NCBI RefSeq assembly: GCF_002113125.1
Contig: NZ_NEJP01000003.1
Coordinates: 310,001 to 374,000 of the forward strand
Direction of reading: 5' to 3'
Length of the DNA stretch: 64,000 nucleotides
From: Pseudomonas sp. B20(2017)
GTDB taxonomy: Bacteria; Pseudomonadota; Gammaproteobacteria; Pseudomonadales; Pseudomonadaceae
The first letter of the stretch is position 1. The number at the start of each line of letters is the position of its first letter. Position numbers and translations under genes: made by a program. This document shows positions 8,450 to 23,225 of this stretch, piece by piece. Under the pieces are notes generated by a model that saw nothing but the letters and a program-made list of their open reading frames with translations, searched no databases and was not told where the DNA came from.

Positions 8450-8651
8450 AACTTGTTACGGGTGCCCTTCACAGGGTGAAACGGGAAACCGGTGAATCAT
8501 GTGCTTTACTCTAAAGCCATGTCAGTCCGGTGCTGCCCCCGCAACGGTAAGCGAGCGAAGCGTCAGATCCACTGTGCCCACAAGCATGGGAAGGTGACGC
8601 TTGCAGGTCGGCAGACAGCCACCCCTCGTGAGCCCGGAGACCGGCCCGCAA
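8450..8651 (+). ncRNA. Cobalamin riboswitch controlling cbtB-cbtA-cobE
   Basis: The core GTGCTGCCCCCGCAACGGTA (about 8531-8550) and a B12 box variant TGAGCCCGGAGACCGGCCC (about 8629-8647) are both present on the plus strand. The 5' part has the usual GGAAACCGGTGAA motif. About 130 bases follow before the cbtB ATG. They include a GC-rich stem region (about 8690-8745) ending in GGGATTTTC that could act as the switching hairpin. Confidence 0.92.
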
Positions 8652-8784
8652 CACACAGTGCGCATCTTGCGTTACTGAACATAACAAACCCGCGGTGGGC
8701 GGGCGCTGTTCGAACCTCTGCGTGCCCGGCCGCAGGGATTTTCATGCGCTCTATTCACCCGCTGACACTCCAGAGGGAAGCGCC

Positions 8785-8982
8785 ATGTCGATCATCAGCA
8801 GCACCGGCAGCAATTCGGACAAGATCTCCAGCACTACTACCCTGAGCCAACGCCTGACCGCCGCCGTCTGCGCGTCGATCCTCGGTGCGTGCCTCGTATA
8901 TTTTGCCGGTTTCTCGCACATCGAAGCGGTGCACAACGCCGCCCACGATACCCGCCATAGCGCCGCGTTCCCGTGCCACTGA
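8785..8982 (+). CDS. cbtB: Cobalt transporter subunit CbtB
   Basis: A 65-residue protein with one membrane segment (about residues 21-42) followed by a His-rich tail with HIEAVH, HDTRH and a C-terminal His. This is the layout of CbtB, the small partner of the predicted cobalt permease CbtA. The ATG at 8785 is preceded by GAGGGAAG at good spacing; an upstream ATG at 8695 would place riboswitch-leader sequence into the protein and was rejected. Its position directly behind a B12 riboswitch supports a cobalt-uptake role. Confidence 0.9.
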   Translation: MSIISSTGSNSDKISSTTTLSQRLTAAVCASILGACLVYFAGFSHIEAVHNAAHDTRHSAAFPCH

Positions 8983-8993
8983 GACCTGACGAC

Positions 8994-9695
8994 ATGATCA
9001 AGCGTATTGCGCAGACCGCAGGTTTCACTGGCCTTCTGGCCGCCCTGCTCCTGACGTTGCTGCAAAGCTTCTGGGTGTCGCCGCTGATTCTGCAGGCTGA
9101 AACCTTCGAAAAAGCCGAACCGGTTGCCGAAGTTCACGAACACGCCGCCGGCACCGCCGCCCACACCCACGATGCCGAAGCTTGGGAGCCGGAAGACGGC
9201 TGGCAGCGCGTGGCGTCCACCACCGGCGGCAATCTGGTGGTTGCCGTGGGTTTCGCCCTGATGCTCGCGGGTCTGTACACCCTGCGTGCGCCGACCAAAA
9301 CCTCGCAAGGCCTGCTCTGGGGTCTGGCCGGTTATGCGACCTTCGTGCTCGCGCCGACCATGGGCCTGCCACCTGAACTGCCGGGCACTGCCGCCGCGGA
9401 TCTGGCCTCGCGTCAGATGTGGTGGATCGGCACTGCCGCCTCCACCGCTGTCGGTCTGGCCTTGATCGCGTTCAGCCGCCACTGGCTGATGAAGATCCTC
9501 GGCGTGGCGATCCTTGCCGTGCCGCACGTGATCGGCGCGCCGCAACCGGAAGTGCATTCGATGCTCGCCCCGGAAGCCCTCGAAGCCCAGTTCAAAATCG
9601 CATCGCAGCTGACCAACGTCGCCTTCTGGCTGGCCCTGGGCCTGATCAGCGCCTGGTTGTTCCGCCGCAAAAGCGAAGGTCAGTACCACGCATGA
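8994..9695 (+). CDS. cbtA: Cobalt transporter subunit CbtA
   Basis: A 233-residue integral membrane protein with about five to six hydrophobic segments. It is recognisable as CbtA by its first segment, the His-containing periplasmic region around HEHAAGTAAHTHDAE and the GLPPELPG loop. It is predicted to import cobalt together with CbtB. The start at 8994 was preferred over an in-frame ATG at 8973, which would overlap cbtB and precede the hydrophobic N-terminus. The stop overlaps the ATG of the next gene (ATGA), which indicates translational coupling to cobE. Confidence 0.9.
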   Translation: MIKRIAQTAGFTGLLAALLLTLLQSFWVSPLILQAETFEKAEPVAEVHEHAAGTAAHTHDAEAWEPEDGWQRVASTTGGNLVVAVGFALMLAGLYTLRAPTKTSQGLLWGLAGYATFVLAPTMGLPPELPGTAAADLASRQMWWIGTAASTAVGLALIAFSRHWLMKILGVAILAVPHVIGAPQPEVHSMLAPEALEAQFKIASQLTNVAFWLALGLISAWLFRRKSEGQYHA

Positions 9696-10105
9696 CCGAT
9701 GACAGCGCAGCGCCGACCTTCGTGGTCGGCCTGGGCTGCCAGCGCGGCTGCCCGGCCAGTACGCTGCGCGCATTGCTTGATCAGGCGTTGCAGGCGCACC
9801 GCATTGACCTTGAGAAGGTCAAGGCGCTGGCCAGCATCGACCTCAAGCGCGACGAACCCGGCCTGCAGGAACTTGCCGCCCAACTGGCGCTGCCGTTGCT
9901 GTATTTCAGCAGTGAGGAACTGGCCAGTTATCAGCAACGACTGAGTCACCATTCACAGATCGCCTTTGAACGCACCGGCTGCTACGGCGTGGCGGAAAGT
10001 GCCGCGCTGGCGCTCGCCGAACAGTTGATCAGCGGCCCCGCAAAACTGCTGATATCCAGGCAAAAGTACGCTCAGGCGACACTGGCATTGGCCGGCGCTG
10101 CCTGA
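9692..10105 (+). CDS. cobE: Cobalamin biosynthesis protein CobE (CbiG C-terminal-like)
   Basis: A 137-residue protein matching the CobE / CbiG C-terminal domain. It has VVGLGCQRGCP at the N-terminus, a SIDLKRDEPGLQELA segment and TGCYGVAESAAL in the middle. In the aerobic pathway CobE is linked to the precorrin steps, and the family binds pathway intermediates, but its exact reaction is not settled. The ATG overlaps the cbtA stop, so it is translated from the same mRNA and falls under the same B12 riboswitch. Confidence 0.88.
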   Translation: MTDDSAAPTFVVGLGCQRGCPASTLRALLDQALQAHRIDLEKVKALASIDLKRDEPGLQELAAQLALPLLYFSSEELASYQQRLSHHSQIAFERTGCYGVAESAALALAEQLISGPAKLLISRQKYAQATLALAGAA

Positions 10106-10195
10106 ATTCCCGATAATCCACGCTTTCGATCATGAGCATTCTTCATCTGAAGCGCTTGTGAAGCACTGCCCTGCCCCTTTCTACAGGATCCAACG

Positions 10196-10942
10196 ATGAC
10201 CGTTTACTTCATCGGCGCCGGCCCCGGCGACCCGGAATTGATCACTGTCAAAGGCCAGCGGCTGATCCGCAGTTGCCCGGTGATCATCTACGCAGGTTCG
10301 TTGGTGCCCACGGCGGTGCTGGAAGGTCATTGCGCTGAAACCGTGGTCAACAGCGCGGAGCTGCACCTGGAACAGATCGTCGACCTGATCAAGACCGCCC
10401 ACGGCAAGGGCCAGGATGTGGCACGGGTGCATTCCGGTGATCCGAGCCTGTATGGCGCGATCGGCGAGCAGATTCGTTATCTGCGCGAGCTGGATATTCC
10501 GTTCGAGGTCATCCCCGGCGTAACCGCCACCGCCGCATGCGCCGCGCTGCTGGGCGCTGAACTGACCCTGCCGGACATCTCGCAAAGCGTGATTCTGACC
10601 CGCTACGCGGACAAGACGGCGATGCCGGTTGGCGAAGAACTCGGTAGTCTGGCGCAGCACGGGGCGACCATGGCGATTCATCTGGGGGTCAACCATCTGG
10701 AGAAAATCCTCGCCGAGCTGCTGCCGCATTACGGCGCAGATTGCCCGATCGCGGTGATTCACCGGGCGACGTGGCCGGATCAGGACTGGGTGGTCGGGAC
10801 GCTGGAGGATATTGCCGCGAAGGTGGCGGCGAAGGGGTTTCGGCGTACGGCGTTGATTCTGGTCGGGCGGGTGTTGGGTAGCGATCACTTTAGTGAGTCG
10901 TCGCTGTATCGTGCGGGGCATGCACATCTTTACCGCCCATGA
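10196..10942 (+). CDS. cobM: Precorrin-4 C11-methyltransferase CobM
   Basis: A 248-residue SAM-dependent methyltransferase of the corrin/uroporphyrinogen methylase family. The N-terminal GAGPGDPELITVKG binding loop, HSGDPSLYGAIGEQ and VIPGVTATAACAALLGAELT are characteristic of CobM, which methylates precorrin-4 at C-11. It begins 90 bases after cobE on the same strand. No terminator was seen between them, so it probably belongs to the riboswitch-controlled operon. Confidence 0.95.
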   Translation: MTVYFIGAGPGDPELITVKGQRLIRSCPVIIYAGSLVPTAVLEGHCAETVVNSAELHLEQIVDLIKTAHGKGQDVARVHSGDPSLYGAIGEQIRYLRELDIPFEVIPGVTATAACAALLGAELTLPDISQSVILTRYADKTAMPVGEELGSLAQHGATMAIHLGVNHLEKILAELLPHYGADCPIAVIHRATWPDQDWVVGTLEDIAAKVAAKGFRRTALILVGRVLGSDHFSESSLYRAGHAHLYRP

Positions 10943-10945
10943 CGG

Positions 10946-11020
10946 CCCTTTCGCGAGCAAGCCCGCTCCCACACTTGGAATGCGATCCAGTGTGGGAGCG
11001 GGCTTGCCCGCGAAGGCGTC
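10946..11020. repeat. REP palindrome pair downstream of cobM
   Basis: Two inverted REP units around GCAAGCCCGCTCCCACA and TGTGGGAGCGGGCTTGC, separated by about 15 bases, lie immediately after the cobM stop and before the shared terminator. Confidence 0.9.
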
Positions 11021-11035
11021 ATTGAATTTCACGCA

Positions 11036-11068
11036 CAAAAAACGGCGCTCACGGGGCGCCGTTTTTTT
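11036..11068. terminator. Bidirectional rho-independent terminator between cobM and nfuA
   Basis: CGGCGC (11043-11048) pairs with GCGCCG (11056-11061), flanked by an A-run on the left and a T-run on the right. It can therefore terminate both of the convergent transcripts. Confidence 0.85.
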
Positions 11069-11086
11069 CATGCCGCAGCGAACACC

Positions 11087-12764
<1,678 letters not shown>

Positions 12765-12860
12765 CGATGGTGCTCCCGTCCTGGATTCGGGGGGCACCAC
12801 TGAACCTGTGGGGAGCGGCGGTGCCCCTGAGGGTTCGGACAGCAGGCACGCGTCAAACGA

Positions 12861-15155
12861 TCAAAGATTCTCGTACCGGTTCATATCCAGCACGCCCTCT
12901 TCCACCGGATCGGTTTCGTGGATGTACTGGCTCAAATCATGGAAATAGAACCAGAACTGCGGATGACTGCGGCGAATCCCCCAACGTTCGACGATTTTCT
13001 CGAACTGCGCGGCGTCCTTTGCACCTTCCATGGCATCGACAAACGCCGGCACCTGATCGGCCGGGATGTTGAACATGAAATTCGGGTAGCTGCTGAGCAC
13101 ACCCGGATAGATCGTCAGCGTATCCAGCCCCGGTTGATAGCGCAGCGATTCACCGAGCAGGAACGCCACGTTGCTGTGGGCGCGGTTGCGCATCAGGCTG
13201 TAGACCTCGCGTTTGCCGCTGCGGGTTTCAACCCGAAGCATGGTCGCTTCCGGCAATTGATCGATCACTTTCAAGCCAGCCGCCGGGCGTGAAGTCAGGC
13301 GGCTCAGCGCCTGTTCGGCGTTTTGCAGGGCCGGGTCGATGTTCGGACGCGAGCAATAGGCGTCTTCGCAGCGGTTGATCGGATCCGGATGCGCGTTGAG
13401 GTCGCCATAGCGCGCCAGCAATTGCATGGCGAAATCGTGTTTCGGATCTTTCTCGTCGAGCTTCAGCGCGGTCGGCTTGTCGTCGTCGATGGCTTCGTAA
13501 TCCAGCCACATCTTGAACTGACCACTGCTCTGATACCAATCGTCGAGGTAGCCTTCGCGGGAATCGGCGGGCATCAAACGCAAGAAGTTCTGCTCGGCGC
13601 CGTTGCGGATCAGGTCGAAGTACAAACGCGTTTGCGCCTGATGGGAGACGTTGCCGAACACATCGAAATTCACCGCCAACTGATAATAAGTGCGCTCCAG
13701 CAGCGGGTAGTCAAACAGCCACATGGTCTGCGGCACTTCGCCGATCAGGCCTTTGGTCACCGAGGCGCTGTCGAAATGGCGGAAGATGCTGAGCAAGGCG
13801 TTGTCGTTGCCGGCCCACAGGGTCGACCAGCTCGGCGCCGGCAGGTCGGCGTAGCTGTCACGGCGCAGGGCTTCGTATTTGTTTCGTTTGTTGCGGTAGT
13901 TGTGCCACAGGCTGAGGACACTGCCGACATCGTCGTTTTGCCCCGGCATGGCCAGCAACGGCGTGGCCTGGCCGCGATAGTTCGGGTCGGTGATGTACAG
14001 GTCGTGTTCCGGGGCCTGGAACAGCGCCCAGAAGTTGTCGCGAATCACGTCGGTCGCGATCTGCCCGCGGCATACCGGGCCGCGAATGAAGGTGCGCACG
14101 AAGTATTCGGCGTTATCGAGCATGAACTGGTAACGCGCCTGCGCGGGGATCGCCTCGAAGGTCGCGAACGGGTTGGCCCGACTCTGCGGCCCGTAGCCCG
14201 GCAAGGCATTAACCTGCCAGTTACCGTTGTAGAACAGGCTTTTGACCCGCGCCATCTTCGCCGCGCTCAGCGGATAGGTGATGTGGGTCTTGTGCACAAT
14301 CACGCCCTGCACCGGCCACAGGCGGTAATACACCTGAGTGCCCGGATCGTCGTTCGGGCGACGGGTGGCGATCAGATCGATCGGCTTACCCGTCGGCGTG
14401 CGCGAACGCACCCACTGGAAGTAATGCCCCGGCTCGCCGTCCTTGAAATAAATGTGCGCGAGGAACCAGTGCTCGTACAGCCAGCGTCCGACCAGACTTT
14501 CCCGTGCACCGGGCTGGTTGAGCAGGTTTTCCCACTGGACGATCTGCAGCGCTTCCTTGGTGCTCGGAGCCAGGCCTTGCTCATCGATAGGCGCGCCGGA
14601 CGCCAGCCAGCGTTGCAGCGTCTGGTATTGCTGATCGGTCAGGCCGGTCACCGCCAGCGGCATGCCCTCTTTCGGATGGGCGCCGGCATAACCGTCGAAC
14701 TCGGCGGGCATCGCGCACAGGTTCTCGCGGTTGAGGCCAAGCACGATGTCTTCCGGCAGTTTGGCGTTGGGAGTCAGCGGCGTTTTGTGTCCCAGCTCCA
14801 GCATGCGCGCCATCAGTGCGGCCTGACTGCCTTGAGCATCGAGTACGGAATAGAAATCTTTCTGCTGCCAGGCACGTTTGCCAAAGGCGTCATAGAACAG
14901 CCGCGTAGTCGGTGCCGCCTGGGTGCGTTCGCCATCATAGACCGGCATCTTGCTCGCACCACGGGCAGCGCCCTCGCCGCTGCCCAGATTGAGCTGGCAG
15001 GCGGAGTCGTAGCACGCATGGCAGGCCACGCACTTCTCGGTGAAGATCGGCTGGATATCACGGGTATACGAGATAGCAGGAGAAATCCCGGGACTTTGCG
15101 CCACCGCGCCAAAACTGAGAAACAGCAACGCAATGCTGATGACGCGGTACGACAT
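12861..15155 (-). CDS. cti: Fatty acid cis/trans isomerase
   Basis: A 764-residue periplasmic enzyme that converts cis to trans unsaturated acyl chains in phospholipids, a fast solvent and heat response in Pseudomonas. A signal peptide occupies about residues 1-20, and the cytochrome c-type heme motif CVACH is at 42-46, both as expected for Cti. The start at 15155 begins the signal peptide; the longer frame to 15233 was rejected. It is divergent from metH, leaving 159 bases for both promoters. Confidence 0.95.
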   Translation of the reverse strand: MSYRVISIALLFLSFGAVAQSPGISPAISYTRDIQPIFTEKCVACHACYDSACQLNLGSGEGAARGASKMPVYDGERTQAAPTTRLFYDAFGKRAWQQKDFYSVLDAQGSQAALMARMLELGHKTPLTPNAKLPEDIVLGLNRENLCAMPAEFDGYAGAHPKEGMPLAVTGLTDQQYQTLQRWLASGAPIDEQGLAPSTKEALQIVQWENLLNQPGARESLVGRWLYEHWFLAHIYFKDGEPGHYFQWVRSRTPTGKPIDLIATRRPNDDPGTQVYYRLWPVQGVIVHKTHITYPLSAAKMARVKSLFYNGNWQVNALPGYGPQSRANPFATFEAIPAQARYQFMLDNAEYFVRTFIRGPVCRGQIATDVIRDNFWALFQAPEHDLYITDPNYRGQATPLLAMPGQNDDVGSVLSLWHNYRNKRNKYEALRRDSYADLPAPSWSTLWAGNDNALLSIFRHFDSASVTKGLIGEVPQTMWLFDYPLLERTYYQLAVNFDVFGNVSHQAQTRLYFDLIRNGAEQNFLRLMPADSREGYLDDWYQSSGQFKMWLDYEAIDDDKPTALKLDEKDPKHDFAMQLLARYGDLNAHPDPINRCEDAYCSRPNIDPALQNAEQALSRLTSRPAAGLKVIDQLPEATMLRVETRSGKREVYSLMRNRAHSNVAFLLGESLRYQPGLDTLTIYPGVLSSYPNFMFNIPADQVPAFVDAMEGAKDAAQFEKIVERWGIRRSHPQFWFYFHDLSQYIHETDPVEEGVLDMNRYENL

Positions 15156-15314
15156 GTCCCTGATCCCGATCCTGTAAGAAAAACCCGACGATTCTACCGT
15201 TATGACGACCGTGCCAACATGAGCGATATTCATGCAAAAGCGTCACATGCTCTAAATCGGCACAGGTTTGTTATGATCCCGCTCCTTCGTCATGGTCTTT
15301 TTCGAGTAGTCCCA

Positions 15315-19025
<3,711 letters not shown>

Positions 19026-19044
19026 TACAGCTTCACGAAATACC

Positions 19045-19136
19045 CTGTGGGAGCGAGCTTGCTCGCGAAAACGGTCGATCATTCAGCATTAATGTTGAAT
19101 GACCCGCCGCCATCGCGAGCAGGCTCGCTCCCACAG
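19045..19136. repeat. REP palindrome pair downstream of metH
   Basis: Inverted units around TGTGGGAGCGAGCTTGCTCGCG and CGCGAGCAGGCTCGCTCCCACA, about 45 bases apart, lie just after the metH stop. Confidence 0.9.
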
Positions 19137-19203
19137 TTCGTTTTGCGGTGTTCTCCGGACGGTTGACTATGCTTGTCTGACACACACGGCAGACGAGGGA
19201 TTT

Positions 19204-19422
19204 ATGGACGATCCAGTCGACAACAAGCCACCGACCTTCTGGCAGATGCTGCACAGCGTCATGGCGGCGGCGTTCGGGGTGCAGAGCGGCAAGAACCGGG
19301 CAAGGGATTTCACCCATGGAAAGCCCAGCCACTTCATCTTCCTGGGCATTGCGTTCACGGCCGTGTTCGCCCTGACACTGTTCGGCATCGTGCAACTGGT
19401 GGTGCATCTGGCGGGCGCCTGA
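19204..19422 (+). CDS. DUF2970 family small membrane protein
   Basis: A 72-residue protein with a soluble N-terminal half (PPTFWQMLHSVMAAAFGVQS and a basic stretch) and one hydrophobic helix at about 47-68. This matches the DUF2970 family of unknown function. The ATG at 19204 begins the conserved part; the longer frame runs into the REP. It is convergent with the following gene, with only 6 bases between the stops. Confidence 0.8.
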   Translation: MDDPVDNKPPTFWQMLHSVMAAAFGVQSGKNRARDFTHGKPSHFIFLGIAFTAVFALTLFGIVQLVVHLAGA

Positions 19423-19428
19423 ACAGCC

Positions 19429-20502
19429 TCAGTGCATCAGGGTTTGCAGGTTGAACGGATAGCGGTACGAGGCCGGGCGGCCCTTCGCCGAGAGCTTGCG
19501 AAAGTGCACACCGTAGTCTGGTGAGGCGCCCATGGCCAGCATTCGGCGGGCTTGATCCCTGTCGATCAGTTGCAGCAGCGGAACCTGTCGATCACGACCA
19601 CCGTACTGATTCAGATCGACGCCCTGTTGATAATCGTGCAGCTCGACCAGCGCCCAGCCACCGAGCGTGAAGTGCCCGCCGAGCAATGCGCTCAGTCGCC
19701 CGTCGACCAGGGCCTGCAAGGCCTCGTGTGAGGTGTTGACCGCGCTGAACAACACGTCCTTGCCAGGTACTTTGCCCGCCTCGGAAACTGCACGCATCGC
19801 GCCGAACGCCATTTCGTCGTTGGCCGCCCATACCAATGACACATCCGGGTAACGCACCAGCAACTGCTTCGCCTGCTCGTAAGCGCGTTTCTGCGTCCAG
19901 CCGCCATAGACCAGTTGCCGCAAACGCACCTGAGGATGCTCAGCGAGTGCCCGCTGCATGCCTTTTTCGCGCAGTTGCGCCGACGGCGTGATCTTCAGGC
20001 CCGAGAACGCCAGCAAGTCGATGGTTTTTCCGGGCGCCACCGGTGGATGCAGACGAATCAGCTCCTTCATCATCAGGTAACCGCCCTCTTCGTCGTTAGG
20101 CACCAGACTGCCGATGCGGTCCGCCCGCTCTGCCACCAGCGCTTGCTGGTTGGGCGTCAATGCGGAGTTGACGATGAACAGCTTTACCCCGCTGTCATTG
20201 GCCAGCCGCAAGATTTGCGGGGCGACGTACTGTTCGTTGACGAACATCAGATAGTCGGGACGATCCCGTCCCTGCAACGCCAACCGGGCCTGGGCAACCG
20301 TCAGCTCGGGCTGGCGTTGGGAATAGAGAATGCGCAAGTCGATCCCCAGATCCCGGGCAGCGGCCTGCATGAATTGCGAGTAGCTGACCCAGAACGCTTC
20401 CTCAGTCGAGCCCGGGTTCAAAAACAACACGGACTCTGCCCGCACGCAAGATCCGAAAATCGCGCCCAACAGCAACAGACTGATGTGAAGTAACTTGAAC
20501 AT
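19429..20502 (-). CDS. Periplasmic substrate-binding protein (type 1, sugar-binding-like)
   Basis: A 357-residue exported protein. Residues 1-23 form a hydrophobic signal peptide (MFKLLHISLLLLGAIFGSCV). The rest shows the two-lobed type 1 periplasmic binding fold, with FLNPGSTEEAFW at the first strand, DYLMFVNEQY, LVWAANDEMAFGAMRA and a late VELHDYQQG segment. The family feeds ABC sugar importers or sensor kinases. No permease or ATPase gene adjoins it here, so it may instead be a ligand sensor. The start at 20502 begins the signal peptide. Confidence 0.8.
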   Translation of the reverse strand: MFKLLHISLLLLGAIFGSCVRAESVLFLNPGSTEEAFWVSYSQFMQAAARDLGIDLRILYSQRQPELTVAQARLALQGRDRPDYLMFVNEQYVAPQILRLANDSGVKLFIVNSALTPNQQALVAERADRIGSLVPNDEEGGYLMMKELIRLHPPVAPGKTIDLLAFSGLKITPSAQLREKGMQRALAEHPQVRLRQLVYGGWTQKRAYEQAKQLLVRYPDVSLVWAANDEMAFGAMRAVSEAGKVPGKDVLFSAVNTSHEALQALVDGRLSALLGGHFTLGGWALVELHDYQQGVDLNQYGGRDRQVPLLQLIDRDQARRMLAMGASPDYGVHFRKLSAKGRPASYRYPFNLQTLMH

Positions 20503-20621
20503 GAAACATCCGGGCCCAGGGGAAAAATGGCCGCGCATTATAGCCACCGATCAATCGGCCATTGGCGCTTGATCCCGCTTTTCGTCCGACAATCGTCGCA
20601 AGCAGGGCCCGGACGTGTCGT

Positions 20622-20735
20622 TTACTGATGACTGACCCAGAATACAGCCGTTCCAACGACCAAAATGATCAGGAACAGAATGGCCCATGCATCGACACTG
20701 CTATCGCTTTTCCTTGCCTTGGTTGGGTTGCTCAT
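20622..20735 (-). CDS. Small single-span membrane protein, 37 residues
   Basis: This short frame encodes 37 residues: a basic, Ser-rich N-terminus (about 1-14), then one strong hydrophobic helix (about 16-34) ending in VSHQ. AGAGG lies upstream of the ATG at suitable spacing. The composition is typical of a genuine small inner-membrane protein oriented N-in. I do not recognise a functional family. It lies between the divergent binding-protein and cysI genes. Confidence 0.65.
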   Translation of the reverse strand: MSNPTKARKSDSSVDAWAILFLIILVVGTAVFWVSHQ

Positions 20736-20880
20736 TGCATCGCCTCTTGTCGGTTTTATCGGTGATTGCAGAAAGACTCGACCAGAGTTAAGACGATGAT
20801 TCCCCGCACTACAAATGTGGATTAGTTGCCAGTGATTCTCGTTAGGCGATTTGGTTCTTTACATATACTCAAACATCACT

Positions 20881-20908
20881 TTTGCGCATAACTGCAAACG
20901 GGTATATT
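20881..20908 (+). promoter_or_regulatory. Candidate sigma-70 promoter for cysI
   Basis: TTTGCG (20881-20886), a 16-base spacer and TATATT (20903-20908) lie 118 bases upstream of the cysI ATG, in a 291-base gap. A CysB-type activator site would be expected upstream but was not identified. Confidence 0.35.
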
Positions 20909-21026
20909 GCCCCGGCTCCGTCAGGAGTGCGCGGCCGTGCGCGCAGAATTGCAGAGGAACCATCGGACTCCAGCAAGCGAAAACGCAGCGTTTTCCGAGT
21001 GGCCAAAGCCTGAGAACAGGACTTAT

Positions 21027-22685
21027 ATGTACGTATACGACGAGTACGATCAGCGGATCATCGAGGACCGCGTCAAGCAGTTCCGTGATCAGACCCGACG
21101 CTATCTGGCAGGTGAGCTGAGCGAAGAAGAATTCCGCCCCCTGCGCCTGCAAAATGGCCTGTATATCCAGCGTTTCGCGCCGATGTTGCGCGTGGCGGTG
21201 CCTTACGGCCAGCTGACTTCGCGTCAGATGCGCATGATGGCCAAAATCGCCCGCGACTATGACAAGGGCTACGCCCACATCAGTACGCGCCAGAACGTGC
21301 AGTTCAACTGGCCGGCGGTCGAAGACATCCCGGACATCCTCGCCGAGCTGGCCACCGTGCAGATGCACGCGATCCAGACCAGCGGCAACTGCCTGCGCAA
21401 CGTCACCACCGACCAGTTCGCCGGTGTTGCGGCCGACGAATTGATCGACCCGCGTCCGTGGTGCGAAATCGTACGTCAATGGACGACCTTCCACCCGGAA
21501 TTCGCCTACCTGCCGCGCAAATTCAAGATCGCCGTCAACGGTTCGACCTCCGACCGTGCGGCCATCGAAGTCCACGACATCGGCCTTGAGCCAGTGCACA
21601 ACGCGGCTGGCGAACTCGGTTTCCGCGTGCTGGTGGGCGGCGGTCTGGGTCGTACTCCGGTCGTAGGCGCGTTCATCAACGAGTTCCTGCCATGGCAGGA
21701 CCTGTTGAGCTATCTCGACGCGATCCTGCGGGTCTACAACCGCTACGGCCGTCGTGACAACAAATACAAGGCGCGGATCAAGATCCTCGTCAAGGCGCTG
21801 ACTCCGGAAGTCTTCGCCCAGAAAGTCGATGCGGAGATGGAACACCTGCGCGGCGGTCAGACTACGCTGACCGAAGCCGAAGTTCATCGCGTCGCCAAAC
21901 ACTTCGTCGACCCGGACTACAAGGCGCTGAGCAATCACGACGCCGAACTGGCCGCCCTCGACAAAGAGCATCCGGGCTTCGCCCGCTGGCGCGCCCGCAA
22001 CACCCTGGCGCACAAGAAGCCGGGCTACGTGGCCGTAACCCTGTCCCTGAAGCCGACCGGCGTTGCACCGGGCGACATCACCGACAAGCAGCTCGACGCC
22101 GTCGCCGACCTGGCCGACCGTTACAGCTTTGGTCAATTGCGCACCTCCCACGAGCAGAACATCATTCTGGCCGATGTCGAGCAGAGCCAGCTGTTCACCC
22201 TGTGGGGCGAGCTGCGTGAAAGCGGCTTCGCCACGCCGAACATAGGCCTGCTGACCGACATCATCTGCTGCCCTGGCGGCGATTTCTGCTCTCTGGCCAA
22301 CGCCAAGTCGATCCCGATTGCCGAATCGATCCAGCGCCGTTTCGACGACCTGGACTACCTGTTCGACATCGGTGAACTGGACCTGAACATCTCCGGCTGC
22401 ATGAACGCCTGCGGTCACCACCACGTCGGCCACATCGGCATTCTGGGTGTGGACAAGAAAGGTGAAGAGTTCTACCAGGTCTCGCTTGGCGGCAGCGCAA
22501 GCCGTGACGCCAGCCTGGGCAAGATCCTCGGCCCGTCTTTCGCCCAGGAAGACATGCCGGACGTGATCTCCAAACTGATCGACGTGTACGTGGAACAACG
22601 CACCGAAGACGAGCGTTTCATCGACACCTACCAGCGTATTGGCATCGACCTCTTCAAGGAACGCGTCTATGCAGCGAATCATTAA
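21027..22685 (+). CDS. cysI: Sulfite reductase hemoprotein (CysI/nitrite-sulfite reductase family)
   Basis: A 552-residue siroheme/[4Fe-4S] enzyme that reduces sulfite to sulfide in cysteine synthesis. The coupled cluster-siroheme ligands are visible as CX5C in CCPGGDFC (near residue 415) and CX3C in CMNACGHH (near 458). The two ferredoxin-like half domains are complete (STRQNVQFNW, SGNCLRNVTTD). The start at 21027 matches the family N-terminus MYVYDEYDQRI; earlier in-frame codons run into the leader. The gene end overlaps the next gene by 17 bases. Confidence 0.95.
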   Translation: MYVYDEYDQRIIEDRVKQFRDQTRRYLAGELSEEEFRPLRLQNGLYIQRFAPMLRVAVPYGQLTSRQMRMMAKIARDYDKGYAHISTRQNVQFNWPAVEDIPDILAELATVQMHAIQTSGNCLRNVTTDQFAGVAADELIDPRPWCEIVRQWTTFHPEFAYLPRKFKIAVNGSTSDRAAIEVHDIGLEPVHNAAGELGFRVLVGGGLGRTPVVGAFINEFLPWQDLLSYLDAILRVYNRYGRRDNKYKARIKILVKALTPEVFAQKVDAEMEHLRGGQTTLTEAEVHRVAKHFVDPDYKALSNHDAELAALDKEHPGFARWRARNTLAHKKPGYVAVTLSLKPTGVAPGDITDKQLDAVADLADRYSFGQLRTSHEQNIILADVEQSQLFTLWGELRESGFATPNIGLLTDIICCPGGDFCSLANAKSIPIAESIQRRFDDLDYLFDIGELDLNISGCMNACGHHHVGHIGILGVDKKGEEFYQVSLGGSASRDASLGKILGPSFAQEDMPDVISKLIDVYVEQRTEDERFIDTYQRIGIDLFKERVYAANH

Positions 22686-23163
22686 GAACAACGAGGTCGT
22701 CGACGAAACCTGGCACCTGCTGCCAAAGGATTTCAACATCGATGAAATCAGCAACTGCGACGATCTGATCGTCCCGCTCCAGCTGTGGCGTGAACACGCC
22801 CGCATGCTCAAGGCCCGCGATGGCGGTCTGGGTGTGTGGCTGGACGCCGACGAAGAAGCCGAGGAAATCGGTGACGACGTGAACGAGTTCCAGGTGATTG
22901 CCCTGAACTTCCCGGCGTTCACCGACGGCCGCAACTACTCCAACGCCCGCCTGCTGCGTGACCGTTACGGTTTCAAAGGCGAACTGCGAGCGATTGGCGA
23001 CGTACTGCGCGACCAGCTGTTCTACATGCGCCGTTGCGGTTTCGATGCCTTCGCCCTGCGCGCGGACAAAGACCCGTACGACGCTCTTGATAGCCTCAAG
23101 GACTTCTCGGTGACCTATCAGGCCGCCACTGACGAGCCGCTGCCGCTGTTCCGTCGCCGTTAA
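22669..23163 (+). CDS. DUF934 family protein of the sulfite reductase operon
   Basis: A 164-residue DUF934 protein, the usual partner encoded directly after cysI in Pseudomonas. It is acidic and probably cytosolic. The conserved FPAFTDGRNYSNARLLRDRY stretch is at about residues 80-99, and GDVLRDQLFYMRRCGFDAFA follows. The family is presumed to assist sulfite reduction or electron supply, but its biochemical role is not established. The ATG lies inside the end of cysI, so translation is probably coupled. A strong terminator follows. Confidence 0.9.
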   Translation: MQRIIKNNEVVDETWHLLPKDFNIDEISNCDDLIVPLQLWREHARMLKARDGGLGVWLDADEEAEEIGDDVNEFQVIALNFPAFTDGRNYSNARLLRDRYGFKGELRAIGDVLRDQLFYMRRCGFDAFALRADKDPYDALDSLKDFSVTYQAATDEPLPLFRRR

Positions 23164-23187
23164 GCCTTCAGGTTTACTGCACACACA

Positions 23188-23216
23188 AAAACGCCGGTCA
23201 TTGACCGGCGTTTTTT
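23188..23216. terminator. Rho-independent terminator between DUF934 and sohB
   Basis: ACGCCGGT (23191-23198) pairs with ACCGGCGT (23204-23211), with a run of A before it and six T after it. It serves both convergent genes. Confidence 0.9.
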
Positions 23217-23225
23217 ATGTCCGCA

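Noticed and set aside
8134..8514. Open frame over the right repeat arm into the riboswitch
   Set aside because: It overlaps the cobalamin riboswitch and the repeat arm, and has no protein-like features.
13323..15314. A long open frame antisense to cti that runs in frame into metH
   Set aside because: It is a high-GC codon shadow of cti. The conserved MetH N-terminus begins at 15315, and nothing upstream resembles a domain.
20562..20765. Plus-strand frame opposite the 37-residue membrane protein
   Set aside because: It shows no RBS or hydrophobic pattern; the minus-strand frame is the better candidate.
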